Position numbers and translations under genes: made by a program | Notes under the pieces: model-generated | What the model was told of the DNA's origin: nothing | Database searches by the model: none | Seen by the model: only the letters and a program-made list of their open reading frames with translations | Assembly: GCA_020091685.1 (NCBI GenBank) | Contig: CM034600.1 | Location: forward strand, 37,305,536 to 37,369,535 | DNA from: Lutjanus erythropterus | Lineage: Eukaryota; Chordata; Actinopteri; Lutjaniformes; Lutjanidae | DNA: 64,000 bases | Reading direction: 5' to 3' | Part shown: in pieces, positions 1 to 11,345 of the stretch | How positions within the stretch are numbered: the first letter of the stretch is position 1 | Layout of the letters: every line of letters starts with the position of its first letter

Positions 1-2220
1 TGATGGTGGTGGTTTCGGAGCCTGTGAGTGGCTGGAGACGCTGCACAGAGACAGAGGCTCATTGACGGGGCAGAGGAGGGGGTCGATGTGTCCCAGCGGG
101 GCCGCAGTGCCAGGGAGCTCCTTCCACAGAGCTCTGCTGGCAGACTTACAGCCGCTGGAGCCGTCAGAGAGAAGCCGCGAGGGGAATGCAAAGAGAGCTA
201 ATGTTGCTGCTCTGCACACTGCACCGCTGACTGCTGGAGGCAGCGACAGGCTTCACTTAAAGGGAACATTCACCGCTTTTCACGTGGATGTCCAGTCAGT
301 GTTGATGATAAATTCAGTCAATTGAAGAAATAAATAATACCCTGATTAAATTACAGACTTCTCTGAGTTTGAACATGTTTGGAAACATCTGATAATGCAC
401 TTACACAACAAAATACATAACATAGTGCTGGTCATTTTTAGACATCTTAACATGGAAATGTTACATAATTATGCATCACATTCAGCCACTGCCAGCAGTG
501 TAATTGTTTCTTTATCTGTCCACTATGAAACGATGAGACATTCAGAGGACATCTGTTGTCTTTACTACGAGCAATCCATCATAAAAACACAAATGACCTC
601 GTCTGTTTACTCTGACAGGACCGAGAGACTGTGATGAATGAATCTCAGTCTCACTCGATAAAGACGACGTGGGCTCTGCTTTTATTTACATCTCACTGGT
701 CTGATTAGAGAGACCGTCCTCAGACACACAACACACACATTTTAGTTATTTTAGTACATCTGACAGACTGCAGTCATACAGTATTAATGCTAGAATCAGC
801 AGGATTTCTCCAAGAAAGATGCCAGGACGTCAAATACCGACGTTTCGGTTGGTGAAACATCCTGAGCTCAGCAAAATAACAGAGAAAATACGGTAATACA
901 GACAGTGAGCAGAGACGCCACCGGTGATGATAGAAAGGGATTATGTTTATATAAATCTTCATATTATTTTTTAGGAAATGTTTCATATTATGCCTTTAAA
1001 GAGGACATGAAGATGTACTGTTGTATTATGTCTCTTTGGGGGTTTGACAAAATAACACTGATGATGTCATGGTGATGTCATCAGGCTTATTTCTGCTCTG
1101 ACTTGAGTCTTAAGATTTTTAACCAAAAGTCTGTGTTAACTGTGGGTGTAGAGTTGGAAAGAATTGATGCATGATGGGAAATGTAGAATTGTTGACCCTT
1201 GGCTGCGTCTGAATTTCCAAACCAACACGCTATTTCTTACGCTAAATGTCCAAAACCAACAGTACATGAGATGCATACCGTTTCCGGGAAAATATTACAG
1301 TATAAAAGCACTGGACACTACACTGGCATTAATATCTCACAATCCAGCGCAGTGGTGACGACAACAACAACAACAACAACAACATAAAGGACAAAAGCAA
1401 ATGCATCCCTGAAGGACTGCAAGTTGCAATCTGCTGATTTTATGTCCAAACACAAGCAAGTTATCAGGTGACATTTACGATCAGTTATGAGACGCAACTG
1501 AAAATGCTCAGCTCACCATTTTCATCAGGGGTATTCATGTTAGAAGTGATGGAGGAGTTGCTGAGTGTTTGTGCAATGCATGGCCAACTCCTGCAGCACT
1601 TTAGCATTGAAGAATAAAAATGAAGAGATACAGCAGAGGATAACAGAAGTGATGCAGTCATTGATACTGCACAGGGGGGAAAAAAAGAAGACAAACAAAA
1701 GCAAACAGATAGGAGCGGAGGTCAAAGTCAGCGCAGAGCTTTTTGTTTTGTTTCTGGAAATCCGCCCTTCTCAGCCACTAAATGCCACATTGCCAAGTGT
1801 AAACAAAGTGCAGCGAGGCTGAGCGCTCGCAGCTTAAAGTTCAAATCACTGAACAAAACAGAGAGGATCATGTGTTCGCCTCTGAGCCAAGTGAGCATGT
1901 GGTGCTTTTTGTTCTTACTCAAATGACTCAAATGGATACCTGTACATGAAGAATGAGAGCTGTGGGGACGCTGCTGTGCATTCATCTGCAAACAAATAAG
2001 CTGCAACTGGACACCAGAGGACAACTAACATGTCATCTACTGTAAATACAGAGCCACGGTGTCCTTTAAAACCAAATCACCCACCAGCGACTGCAGCAGA
2101 GCTCGGTTTAACTTTTCATGGGCGTTTACAGGCAGAAAGTGATTTTTATCTTATATAAAATCTGCCAACAAGCCTGATGACAAACAAGCAGACAAACAGA
2201 GGAAATCAAAAGCAAGTCAA
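1..2220. other. Left-edge non-coding region, mostly single copy
   Basis: No credible exon was found: the open frames here are short, lack family resemblance and have no convincing splice context. The first 300 bases are GC-richer and look like unique non-coding sequence. A CAA/ACA trinucleotide run lies at 1361-1384. The remainder is AT-rich and not obviously repetitive within the window. Confidence 0.5.
1361..1384. repeat. (ACA)n microsatellite
   Basis: Eight tandem ACA/CAA units with no interruption. It creates a poly-Thr frame that is not a gene. Confidence 0.9.
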
Positions 2221-2224
2221 CCAT

Positions 2225-2345
2225 TGATTCTTTGCATGTGCAAAAATGAGCCCTGCAAGCCAAATAGCAAAGTGGAGCCACAGATTGTATATTAAATAGG
2301 TTGAAATCCTATTGGTTCAAGCAAGTTGTCCCCTCAGTCAGTGTG
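2225..2345. repeat. Partial copy of dispersed repeat D
   Basis: This shares the block reading gtgcaaaaatgag, then 'taggttgaaatcctatt', with the fuller copy at about 31313-31840. The element type is not known; the fuller copy starts with TTAAAGGAGC. Confidence 0.55.
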
Positions 2346-2349
2346 AGTA

Positions 2350-2873
2350 TACACTATATTCAGAATATTCTCAATGCTTTAACTTGCTGTCAGACAGCTT
2401 TTATCGAAGGGAAAGTGCTGTTATATAAGCCAAACATTGCTCTCTACAAAGCCACCAGAGTCCTTTGACAAAAACAGGACTTTTACCTCACAGAGGAAAG
2501 AAGTTTCTGCTCTATTGCTGCCTCAATCTATTAGTTTATTTGTGTTATTGTGTGACTTCTATGTTATAAAAGATTAGTTTGGATTCACCAGAATCACACA
2601 ATAACACAAACAAGCTAACTGATCAAGGCAGCGTTAGATCAGCAACTCCTGTGTTCCGTGTGGTAAAATCACTGATTTTGTCTATGGAGTTTGGTTGCTT
2701 TGGAGAGAGCGATATTTGATTTATATGACAGTGGTTTTCTGATGGAAAAGGCTGCCTGACAGCTAGGTAAAGTGGTAAAAATATTCTAAATATAGCTTAT
2801 ACTTGAACTGACATTTTGCTGCCAAAGTACCTCATACAACCCCACTTCAAAAACTGTGATTTATCCCTTTAAT
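2350..2873. mobile_element. Fold-back (palindromic) MITE, copy 1
   Basis: The two halves are inverted copies of each other: 'accagagtcctttgac' through 'caatctattagttta' on the left pairs with 'ctaactgatcaagg' through 'tatggagtttggttgc' on the right. It ends in TTATCCCTTTAA at 2861-2872, matching the inverted AAGGGATA/AAGGGACA ends of sister copies. It has no coding capacity. The TTAA at the end suggests a piggyBac/Angel-like target preference; the left terminus is degraded. Confidence 0.7.
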
Positions 2874-3239
2874 CCATGTATCTTTGGTCGAACAAAGCAA
2901 CTTATTCAGAGCTTAAATTATTAAATTTATCAGTTACTTGTTCGACAAAAAACTTAGTTTGATAATTAATTACTTGTGTCAGTCATTTTTCAAGCTAAAA
3001 TGCCACAAAAACACTCTGCTTCAAGCTTTTTAAGTGTGAGTGTCTGCAGCTTAACTCTGATTTATGTCTTTGTATATTGAATATCTTTGGTTTTAGGACT
3101 GTTGTTAATACTGGATAACTGATCAATGAGGTGAAAAAAAACCTAAGATTAATCGAGAATTAAAAATAATCTTAAATTGCAGCCTCAGAGAACTGATATG
3201 TTAAAAAATGCACCCATTTTGTTTCTAAATGACGTCATA

Positions 3240-3898
3240 ATGAAGACACTGACCTGTGGTTTCAGCTCTTGTTATGAACCTTGAAGAGGAGTCCGTCTCC
3301 TGTCAGGCACCTCTGTCTCCCAACAACAAAACCAAGGAGCTGAAGGACAGAAAAACACAAGGACACATTTTAATAAACAAACTCACAGCATCCTTCTTTT
3401 CTCCACTGCAGGAAAAACCCTCCTGACGTCTCTGTCCTGAATCACGAGACATAGACCACAAGATTTTGCCGGTTCATGTAATGAGATCTCGAAAAGTGTG
3501 GCGTCGGGAGCTTCGAGGCCAATGTCACCTCTGTTATAGTGTGGCTGTGGCGGGCGAAGGCCACAGCTTTTCCTCCGATCTGTGAGTGAACAGGAAACCG
3601 GGAGGAGAGGAAGGCGCTGCATTGCCCTCGGGAGATACCAGCGCTCGGCAGACGCCAGCCATGCCAAGACCACAAGCCCCCACTGCTCTATCTCGCTCTG
3701 AGCCTCTCCTCCTCTCGTCTTTCCTTTCATCTCTGAGTCATTGTAAAGTGTAATGAAAGAAAGATGGATGAATAATTCAGCAGACACAGCGTTTAAGAAC
3801 TCCCCTTTTATGTCTTTCTGATAACGCAGGACACGCAGACTTTACACGTTTGAGTGCCACACAGCGATTTCAGTTTTCAGTCTAATGTGGGGCTCCCT
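3240..3898. other. Repeat-poor block, candidate conserved non-coding DNA
   Basis: About 3370-3800 is GC-richer than its surroundings and shares nothing with the repeats elsewhere in the window. A minus-strand open frame of 134 codons spans it, but it has no recognisable domain or flanking splice signals, so I read it as non-coding. Confidence 0.4.
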
Positions 3899-3899
3899 G

Positions 3900-4570
3900 T
3901 TAAAGGGACAGTTCGGATTATCTGAAGTGAGGTTGCTAAGCAATGTACTGCTGTGGACAGGGTCGGCAATAAAAGGTGTTTTAGCCACTTAAAAAAGGTC
4001 CACCTAAAGAAGTCAATATCAGTTTAAGCGTATTTTCACCACTTTACTTCGGTGTCAGACAGACTTTTCTGATGGGAAACTGCCATTGTAGAAGCCAGAT
4101 GTCGCTCTCTCCAAACCAACCAAACTCCATAGACAAAATCAGTCATTTTATCTCACAGAACACAGGAGTTGCTGGTCTACTGCTGCCTGGATCTGTTAGT
4201 TTATTATGTGTTAAAAGAAAAGTTCTGATTCACCAAAGCCATAAAATAACACAAAGTTATCGCAATAACACAAACAAACTACAGATTGAGGCAGCGGTAG
4301 ACCAGCAGCTCCTGTGTTCTGTGAGGTAAAATTACTGATTTTGTGTATGGACTTTGGTTATTTTGGAGAAAGTGATATTTGGCTTAAATAACAACGAAAA
4401 AGCTGCCTGATAGTGAAGTAAAGCACTGAAAATTTCCTAAATATAACAGAGAATTAAACAGCCATTGATTTTTTTTTTTTACATGGACCTTTTTGTTAAG
4501 TGGCTAAAATACCTTTTTGCTGCCAACCTTGTCCACAGTGGTTCAAACAGATGACCTGAAACTGACACTT
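3900..4570. mobile_element. Fold-back MITE, copy 2
   Basis: It begins TTAAAGGGACAGTTCGGATT at 3900. The left arm (about 4110-4200, 'ccaaactccatagac' to 'ctgttagttta') is the inverse of the right arm (about 4275-4365, 'caaactacagattgagg' to 'ggactttggtt'). Both copies of the phrase about a 'gtccacag' motif (3955 and 4533) lie at mirrored positions. The expected right terminus is not present, so the end is truncated or degraded. Confidence 0.75.
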
Positions 4571-4639
4571 ATCAACTGGAAAACACAACTGGACCACATC
4601 ATTTTGTCTTACCTCATCGAGTTTTAAATTTGATCACAA

Positions 4640-4970
4640 TAACACGGAACACAGTAGCCAAAGATCGCTCTCGCCATATCAACCAAACTCCATAGGGAAA
4701 ATCAGTAATTTTACCTTGCAGAACACAGGAGCTGCTGTCTACTGCTGCCTCAATCTGTTAGTTTGTTTGAGTTATTGCACAACTTTGGTGAATCCAAACT
4801 AACCTTTTAAAACACATAATACAAAATATTCACCACAATATCACAAACAAACCAGCAGATCAAGGCAGCGGTAGCCCAGCAACTCCCACGTTCTGCGAGG
4901 TAAAATTACTGAGTTTCCTTATGGAGTTTGGTTGATGTTTTGTTGCTGACCCTGTCCACAGCAATGGATA
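4640..4970. mobile_element. Fold-back MITE, copy 3 (core only)
   Basis: This is the same palindromic core as the element just upstream ('caaccaaactccatag' at about 4680, inverse 'tatggagtttggttg' at about 4921) without recognisable termini. Two degenerate copies thus sit side by side. Confidence 0.65.
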
Positions 4971-4989
4971 ATTGATCAATTGATTACTT

Positions 4990-6787
4990 TGAGTTTTATT
5001 ACAGTGTCATGCGCAAATAATGTGCACAGCCTAAACAAGCTTACAAGAAACTAGAGTAGCAACATAAATTACAAGTAATACAAAACAAATAAACCAACCT
5101 GCTGCGTTTTCCGAGCTTAAGAAGCATTAGAGCATTTCCAGGTTTTGAACATTGAATACAGGTTTTCTTAACTCACCATAAAAGGACAATACAGAAGAGA
5201 ATGTGATTCATTCTCAACTGTCCTTCTGGCAGTTTTTTTTTTTTTAAATCAGCCAATTTCAAGGTTCAGAGGAAGGATTCTTGTTCTCAGCTGTGCAACT
5301 AAAGACCTCTGACTCCTTGTTAAGTTTGCTGTAAAATAATACGGTTTTAACAAAATATAATTTGACCTTTTCGCCTTAAATCTAGCAAGTAACTTTCCTC
5401 TAATTGCATTCATGCTGCATGATAAATTATTACTGTACATACATGAATTTTTCAGTGAAAATGAAAACTGTGATACACAAACGATCATTCCCACTAACCA
5501 CGAATCATCACAAATGCAGTATCTGTGGACAGATCGAGTATCTTCCCTTTTGTTTTTTTTTAGAAAAAAGTCCACGTTTCTGTTTCCCGGACAACAGCTT
5601 TCCATCCAAGTGTAGCACAAATGTTTGGAAAATTATGCAAAAGGAAAACAGCAACTGTTTTGATATTCAAAAAATTGGTTTGAGTCTTTTTTTTTTTTTT
5701 TTAGGAAAAAAGTAGAAAAATCCCTAATTTCAGCATCTTAAATGTGGACATTTTCTGGTTTCTTTACTCCTCTCTGACAGTAAACTGAATATCTTTGTGT
5801 TGTAGGCAAAAAAGACAATTATTTTCACCATTTTCTGACATTTTATAGACAACACAACTAATCTATTAATTTAAAAAAATCAACAATTAAAATAATCATT
5901 AGCTGCAGCCTGACTGCAGACTAGGAGGTGAACCGATACATCGATCTGTGTGGATAAAATCAATTCAGTGTTCAAAGATCCAATATTATCGATGCAAAGA
6001 AAAAATATTGATCTATATCGTCATCTTGAAGATCCACCTTTATTTTGAAAATCACATGGCATGTCTGTGTCATAAATGTCTGGAAGAGTTCAGTCATTAA
6101 GTTGTTAAATCATAATTTTGTCGCTTTTTGTGAGTTGACTTCAATGTATCTAAATGTGTTAAATGCACAAATGATATTAATATCTGATATCAATCACAGA
6201 CCCCTGAATTAAATAGAAATAGAAACTGTATCGCGGCAGGCAAATCGTATCATTGTCAGAGAATCGGTATAATATCATTTCTGTGATGAAACACTCCAAC
6301 AAATGTCACAGCATCATGATTCAAATAATCTTTTCAGTGAAAAATGAAGTTTGTGGCAAAAATTATTATTCCCATGACTTGTGAATCATATTGCAATCCT
6401 GAAATAATCTAAATATTTTAAAAACGAAAGAAACAATGACTGTCAAGTTTGCTATTTCAACTCATCTTCCTCAAAAATATCAGAAATCTCTTCAGCCAGT
6501 GAAGAAATGTGTGATTTACTCTAAAGAAAAACCTTCTTTTTGACCCTGTTTTCTGACATATTAAGCAAACGATTGCGCAGTCTGATCATCTCACAGTTTC
6601 ACCTTACTGAACCAGGAATCCATCCAATATCCCCCTGAACAGCTGAAGCAGGAGCAAACTTATGAACACCTAAAAATCGGCATGCAGCTCTTTTCTTTAA
6701 AGCTTCACATCCTTGAAGCATCGTTTAATATGGCGGAGAGTGAAAACTTGAAGCATGTCGACCAGCATCTACTGCAGGTTAAACATT
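4990..6787. other. Repeat-rich non-coding stretch
   Basis: It contains degraded pieces of the abundant hAT-like repeat ('ttttctggtttctttactcctctctgacagtaaactga'-type text at about 5750-5790, split here only for identification) and of the 'gggctgcacgatat' family (about 6230-6420). The open frames at 5249-5715 lie in this repeat material on both strands. No gene was seen. Confidence 0.5.
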
Positions 6788-6844
6788 GAGTATTGATAAG
6801 AACCTCAGACAAACCCACCTCAAATAATCTGAACTATCCCTTTA
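6788..6844. repeat. Solo right end of the fold-back MITE
   Basis: The text 'aacctcagacaaacccacc' followed by 'ctgaactatccctttaa' matches the right terminus of the fold-back family (compare 2829-2872 and 26655-26700). No body is attached. Confidence 0.6.
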
Positions 6845-8310
6845 ACAGAGTTCCCTGTTAATTATGTTCACTTTCTAGAGAGGCTTCATCTAAAACCTAA
6901 GTGGGACGCTCCGTCTGCCGCAGCGTCTCTTCAGCCGCGTTTGGTCTGATCACTTCTGATATGTTTAGGCGCCGCAGCATTAACTCTTCATTTCCAAAGA
7001 CGGTCTATAGGGTAACGGGGCCTGATCCTGTTAGATCTTGTCAATCTGAAATGGGATTAAAGGTGTTGAGCATCTGCCCTCTCAATCTGGGTTTTAATGG
7101 AGCAGGAGCGGATGATCGGGTGCGAGCGGTGTCCTGCTCGCTGCACCTGTGTCCTGGGAAAGGAAGACAGGCCGTGATCTGTGATCCGTGTCGTGGAGCG
7201 AGATCACAAAGAAGGCAGATCACACGGAGAGCTCAGAAATAAAACGCACGAGGGACCTCGACGAGCGCACGACGCCGGTATTTATTTAGCGAGGACGGAC
7301 TTTGATTTTTTTTTATACCTGAAAAATGATGAAACGCTGAATCAATTTCAGGTTTTCAGAGAGGTTCGGTGAGATGCTGCAGATGAGATTCATGGAATGA
7401 GGGCAAGGCTGAAAAAAAACGGAGAAAATTTCAAAGGCGACTGAGCCGAAGCAGAGAGAAGAAATGCACAAAAGCTTCTTAAATCATGTCAGTCGCACTC
7501 TTGGGGATTTGGCGAAGGCAAGGCCGTCTCAGGATATGTCAAACACCACCCTTTCCATCTGCCAATCTGGAGAGGCGCAGACTGAAGTTCTTGCTGTGTA
7601 GGCAAAGTGTGTGGGCGGGAGATGTAAACAATGTGACAAAAACCTAAATCCTTACATGCTGGAATTAAACCAGATTGGGGAAGACTTGGGAAGAATCATC
7701 CCCCCCAAAAAATGTAGGCCAAAGTCGGAGGTTTTTTTGTTTTTGCAGACGCACTATTACCACATGATTGTCTGCATCATTAATAAAGATGCAGATAAAT
7801 ATCAAAGAGGAGGAGAGATGCGGGTGAGACAGAATCAGGCTGGCTGGCGGAGTCCCTCTGCGCCGTTTCCTGTCTGATGTTTGGCTATATGTAGCGAGAC
7901 GAATCGAGCAATATTTGGGATGAGGAGCAGAGGCAAAAGAGGAAAGGAGAGGAGGTGGGGGAGGGGGATGGAGGAGGAGGAAGAGGAGGAGGAGGGGAGC
8001 TCCCTTCCCAAAAGGCCTGAAAGGTTGGATGTGCGCCATGTATGTCTGAGAGCAATCAAACTGAACGCAGGGATCCTTCTTCTCAAATCTGTGCCAGGCA
8101 ACCTCCACACCCAGCGAGGAGACGCGCACCGCGAGCCCTCCGTCTCTGATACAACACACTCCGTGTTTGTGTTTTATCACACATTCGAACACGAGCAGCG
8201 CCGTCCTCCGCCGCCGTACACATTTGGCAGATTTATGACACATTGTTTGCTGCGACCGAAACAATCCTATATGATTCTACGGGAGCGCAACTGATCGAAA
8301 TATTCTCGCG
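6845..8310. other. Repeat-poor, GC-richer block (candidate regulatory DNA)
   Basis: This is one of the longest stretches without the window's repeat families. It includes a purine-rich GAG/GGA run at about 7970-7998. Long open frames exist on both strands (199 codons minus, 137 codons plus), but they overlap each other antisense and come from the simple-sequence run, with no domain signature. I call it non-coding and possibly conserved. Confidence 0.4.
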
Positions 8311-9034
8311 GCAAAGCAAAATCCAAATCAATTTTTAAAATAAAGCGAAGGATGTGTGAGAAAACGGCATTTTAATGAAGTAGTGTAGAGCTGCAGAGAT
8401 GCTCTGGACTACAAATCCTGCTCTCCAGATGTAAGAAAACAGACACACAGCACAACAAATTTCACATAATCAGGAGTTTTTTCTAACTGTGATGCAAAAA
8501 TGATCATTCCCACTAATCACGAATCATCACAACTGCAATATCTGCAGACAGATCAACTATCCTCTAAATTTTTTTTTTAGATAAAAAGTCCACCTTTCTG
8601 TTTCCCTTGACAACAGCTTTCCATCCAAATGTAGCACAAACATTTGGAAAATGATGCAAAAGAAAAACGCCAACGATTTTGATGATCAACTGATCGCTAT
8701 CAGTCAAAAATCTCTGATTCCAGCTTCTTAAATCTTAATATTTTCTGGTTTCTTTACTCTTTTCTGACAGTAAACTGAATATCTTCTGGGTTGTGGGCAA
8801 AGTAAAACATTCGAGAACGTCTTCTTGAGCTTTGGGAAACCGTGATTGACATTTTTCACCATTTTCTGACATTTTAAGGACCAAACAGCTCATCAATTAA
8901 TCGAGAAAATAGTGACACTAATCATTAATTGCAGCCCGACCCTGACAAATGTCACTCAATAGTTTTTTTCAGTGAAAATGAGAATTTAGATGCAAATACG
9001 ATCATTTCCACTAATCATAAATCATATCGCAGTC
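8311..9034. repeat. Degenerate 'GGGCTGCACGATAT' and hAT-like repeats
   Basis: About 8320-8530 resembles the inverted form of the repeat at 18474-18820 ('agatgtaagaaaaca', 'cacataatcaggag', 'gatgcaaaaatgatcattcc'). About 8570-8940 resembles the 9035-9373 element ('tctgattccagcttctta', 'taaactgaatatctt', ending in 'cattaattgcagcccgac'). Confidence 0.55.
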
Positions 9035-9373
9035 TAGAGCTGCAGCAATTAATTGATTAATCGACAGCTGAATTAAACAACAACAATTTTGATAATCGAT
9101 TAATCGTTTTGAGTCATTTTTTAGCAGTAAAAGTCCAAATTCTCTGATTCCAGCTTCTCAGATGTGAATGTTTTCTGGTTTCTTTATTCCTCTATGACAG
9201 TGAACTGACTATCTTTGGGTTGTGGACAAGACAAGACATTTTCAGGACGTCACATTGGCCAGTAATGGACATTTTTCACCACGTTTTGACATTTTATGGA
9301 CCAAACAGCTAATCAATCAGACAATAATCGACAGATTAATTGATGATGAAAAGAATAGTTAGCTGCAGCTCTA
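9035..9373. mobile_element. hAT-type MITE, best copy of the abundant family
   Basis: Terminal inverted repeats read TAGAGCTGCAGCAATTAA on the left and, on the opposite strand, TAGAGCTGCAGCTAACT on the right. It is flanked by imperfect 8-bp duplications (9027-9034 tcgcagtc, 9374-9381 ttgcaatc, 6 of 8 matching), as expected of hAT transposition. It is non-coding, 339 bp, and inserted into an older repeat of another family. Many degraded relatives occur elsewhere in the window. Confidence 0.7.
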
Positions 9374-9375
9374 TT

Positions 9376-9575
9376 GCAATCAAAGTATCTGTCAAAATAA
9401 TCTCAATTTGATGAAAATAAAACAAACAATGACTGAATGGCTTGCTGAAAATCTCAGTATAATTTTTTTTCCCCATGTCGTGCAGCCCGATGTGATTCTG
9501 TGTCGCTTCAGCCAAAATAAAAACGACAGTGTTGCTGCTGCTGCCCTAAAATGTAAGCTAGCCCCTCGCTAACCT

Positions 9576-9621
<46 letters not shown>

Positions 9622-9960
9622 CAAATCAGAGCTGCCTACAGAGTCTCCTCAAGTCCATTCATGTCAAGTCAACACCACAAAACCTCACAAAACATGTGTC
9701 CCCTCACTGTCACACACATTTTGACACAGAGACGGCATCACAACAGGCAGCGAGGAGCCCAGAAGAAAGGAAAAAGAAAAAAAAAAACACCATGTCAGCT
9801 GTAAAAATTGAACCAGTATTTACAGATTCACTAACCCTCCCCCTCAGGAACACATTTTGGGTCAGCTCACCTCACTCCTGCTGCCTTTTCAGTCATCCAG
9901 CCAGCATCCGAGGTCTCCTCACAGCAGAATGAAATGTAAGAGAAGAAGGAGGAGAAACCA
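9376..9960. other. Non-coding stretch with simple repeats
   Basis: It holds the end of the host repeat interrupted by the 9035-9373 element, then a CA microsatellite and A-rich tracts. No exon was seen. Confidence 0.5.
9579..9618. repeat. (CA)20 microsatellite
   Basis: A perfect dinucleotide run of about 40 bases. Confidence 0.95.
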
Positions 9961-10514
9961 AAAAAAAAAAAAAAAAAAGAGGAGAGCGACAGAAAGGCCA
10001 CAACCTTACATTTCTGTTTTCCGGCTGCAGAGGAGATTATTTTCCTCCCTGTGAAGAGTGCCGTCACCCTGCGAGTGTGACGAGGAGGAAGCCGGTTTCC
10101 TCTACAGCGCTACAGCGAGAAAAAGGCCCGTCCTTGGGCATGTGCATTGTGTGTGTGTGTGCCTGTGCTGTCTGCAGAGGCTGCCATGTCTCCCATTGTT
10201 CCAGGGCGAGTGAGGCAGGCTTCCTACCCCAATAGACCCTGCCTACTACAACAGCTGTGGACCAGCCCCCACCTCTCTGCCGCTCTCCTTCTCCCACTCC
10301 CCTCCTCCTCCTCCTCCTCCTCCTCCTCCTACAACTCCTGCCTCTCTGCTGCTGCTGCTGCTGCTAAACATTAACCCTGCAGCTGCCGGCTCAGGCCGTA
10401 AAAGAGGTGGAGAGGGGGGTTGTGTTTCAGAAAGAGAGAGACCCCACCACGGGGCGGACAAAGGAACGTAACAGAGAGAGGATATCCGACAGCCGGGCTG
10501 AAGTGACAGCAGTC

Positions 10515-10517
<3 letters not shown>
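9961..10517. other. Repeat-poor block with CTC and TGC runs
   Basis: 10020-10290 is unique sequence with an ACAAT-type SOX-like core ('ccattgttcc' at 10192-10201). A CTC run (10301-10330) and a short TGC run (about 10350-10365) follow. Poly-Gly/Ser frames here are products of those runs. Confidence 0.4.
10301..10330. repeat. (CTC)10 microsatellite
   Basis: A perfect trinucleotide run. Confidence 0.9.

Positions 10518-10586
<69 letters not shown>
10518..10586. repeat. (CA)n microsatellite, about 69 bp
   Basis: A perfect CA run, the longest dinucleotide array in the window. Cys-Val and Thr-His repeat frames through it are artefacts. Confidence 0.95.
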
Positions 10587-10589
<3 letters not shown>

Positions 10590-10870
10590 GCCATTCAGTG
10601 GCCTAGAAAGAAAACAGGCTCTGTGCTAAGAGGATTGTCTTTCTCAGTCATTGGTGATAAGTGTTGGACCGAGTCCTGTGAGACCGCGCTCAGGGAAGAA
10701 AAGTCAATCACAACAGGAGAAACTGAACGCAGCTGCAGCTAATTTCTGATTTACCTGCCAATTACTTTCAGGATCAATCAGTTAATTAGCTTAAGTTGAG
10801 GAACACGTACTTTAAAAATATGTATTTGACAGGTTCAGGGATGAGGGGAGGAAGAATGTGACGCTCAGTG

Positions 10871-10890
10871 ATGATGATGATGATGATGTT
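10871..10890. repeat. Short (ATG)n run
   Basis: About six ATG units. They generate a poly-Met start to an open frame that is not a gene. Confidence 0.85.
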
Positions 10891-10959
10891 TGTTTATGTT
10901 TACCTATATGTTGATGATGTCTGTCATAGGACAGGGATCATTGTGTGTAGGGTGATTTT

Positions 10960-11345
10960 GATTTGTGTTATGTTTTTGTTTGTTTGTTTTGTTTTATTCT
11001 GTTTTCTCTTTTGTTTTTGTTTTATGGTATTATTTTGTTTTTATAGTTTCATTCTGTTCTTTTATCTTTGTTTTTATTTTATGTGATCATGTTTGTTTTT
11101 GTTTTTAATTGTTTTATGTTAGTCGACCATTTCTTTTTTTATTATTTTATTCGATTCAATTATTCGCTTTATTTATTTTTTTACGTTTTTATTGACTCAA
11201 TTTTTATTGATTTTTTTTTTGTTTTTACTTTTTTGTTTCACTTTGTTGTATTTATTTAATTTTTTTTATTTTGTTACACCGTTTTCTTCAGTTTTTTTAT
11301 TTTTGTTTATAACCTTTTTTATTTTTATTTTACTACATGTTGTAT
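10960..11345. repeat. T-rich low-complexity tract
   Basis: Nearly 400 bases dominated by TTTTGT/TTTTAT words on the plus strand with very few A-runs, giving strong strand asymmetry. The open frames through it encode only Phe/Leu/Val/Tyr-rich nonsense. Confidence 0.8.

Noticed and set aside
3260..3340. Possible short exon on the minus strand
   Set aside because: An AG and a GT flank a short open stretch but there is no partner exon in the region and no protein similarity.
3383..3787. 134-codon minus-strand open frame
   Set aside because: No similarity to a known family and no supporting start, splice or neighbour context; kept only as a repeat-poor block.
7665..8264. 199-codon minus-strand open frame
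   Set aside because: It runs through a CT/GGA simple-sequence stretch, overlaps antisense frames, has no domain and no splice context.
10246..10742. Cys-Val and Thr-His repeat proteins
   Set aside because: Pure products of the CA and CTC microsatellites.
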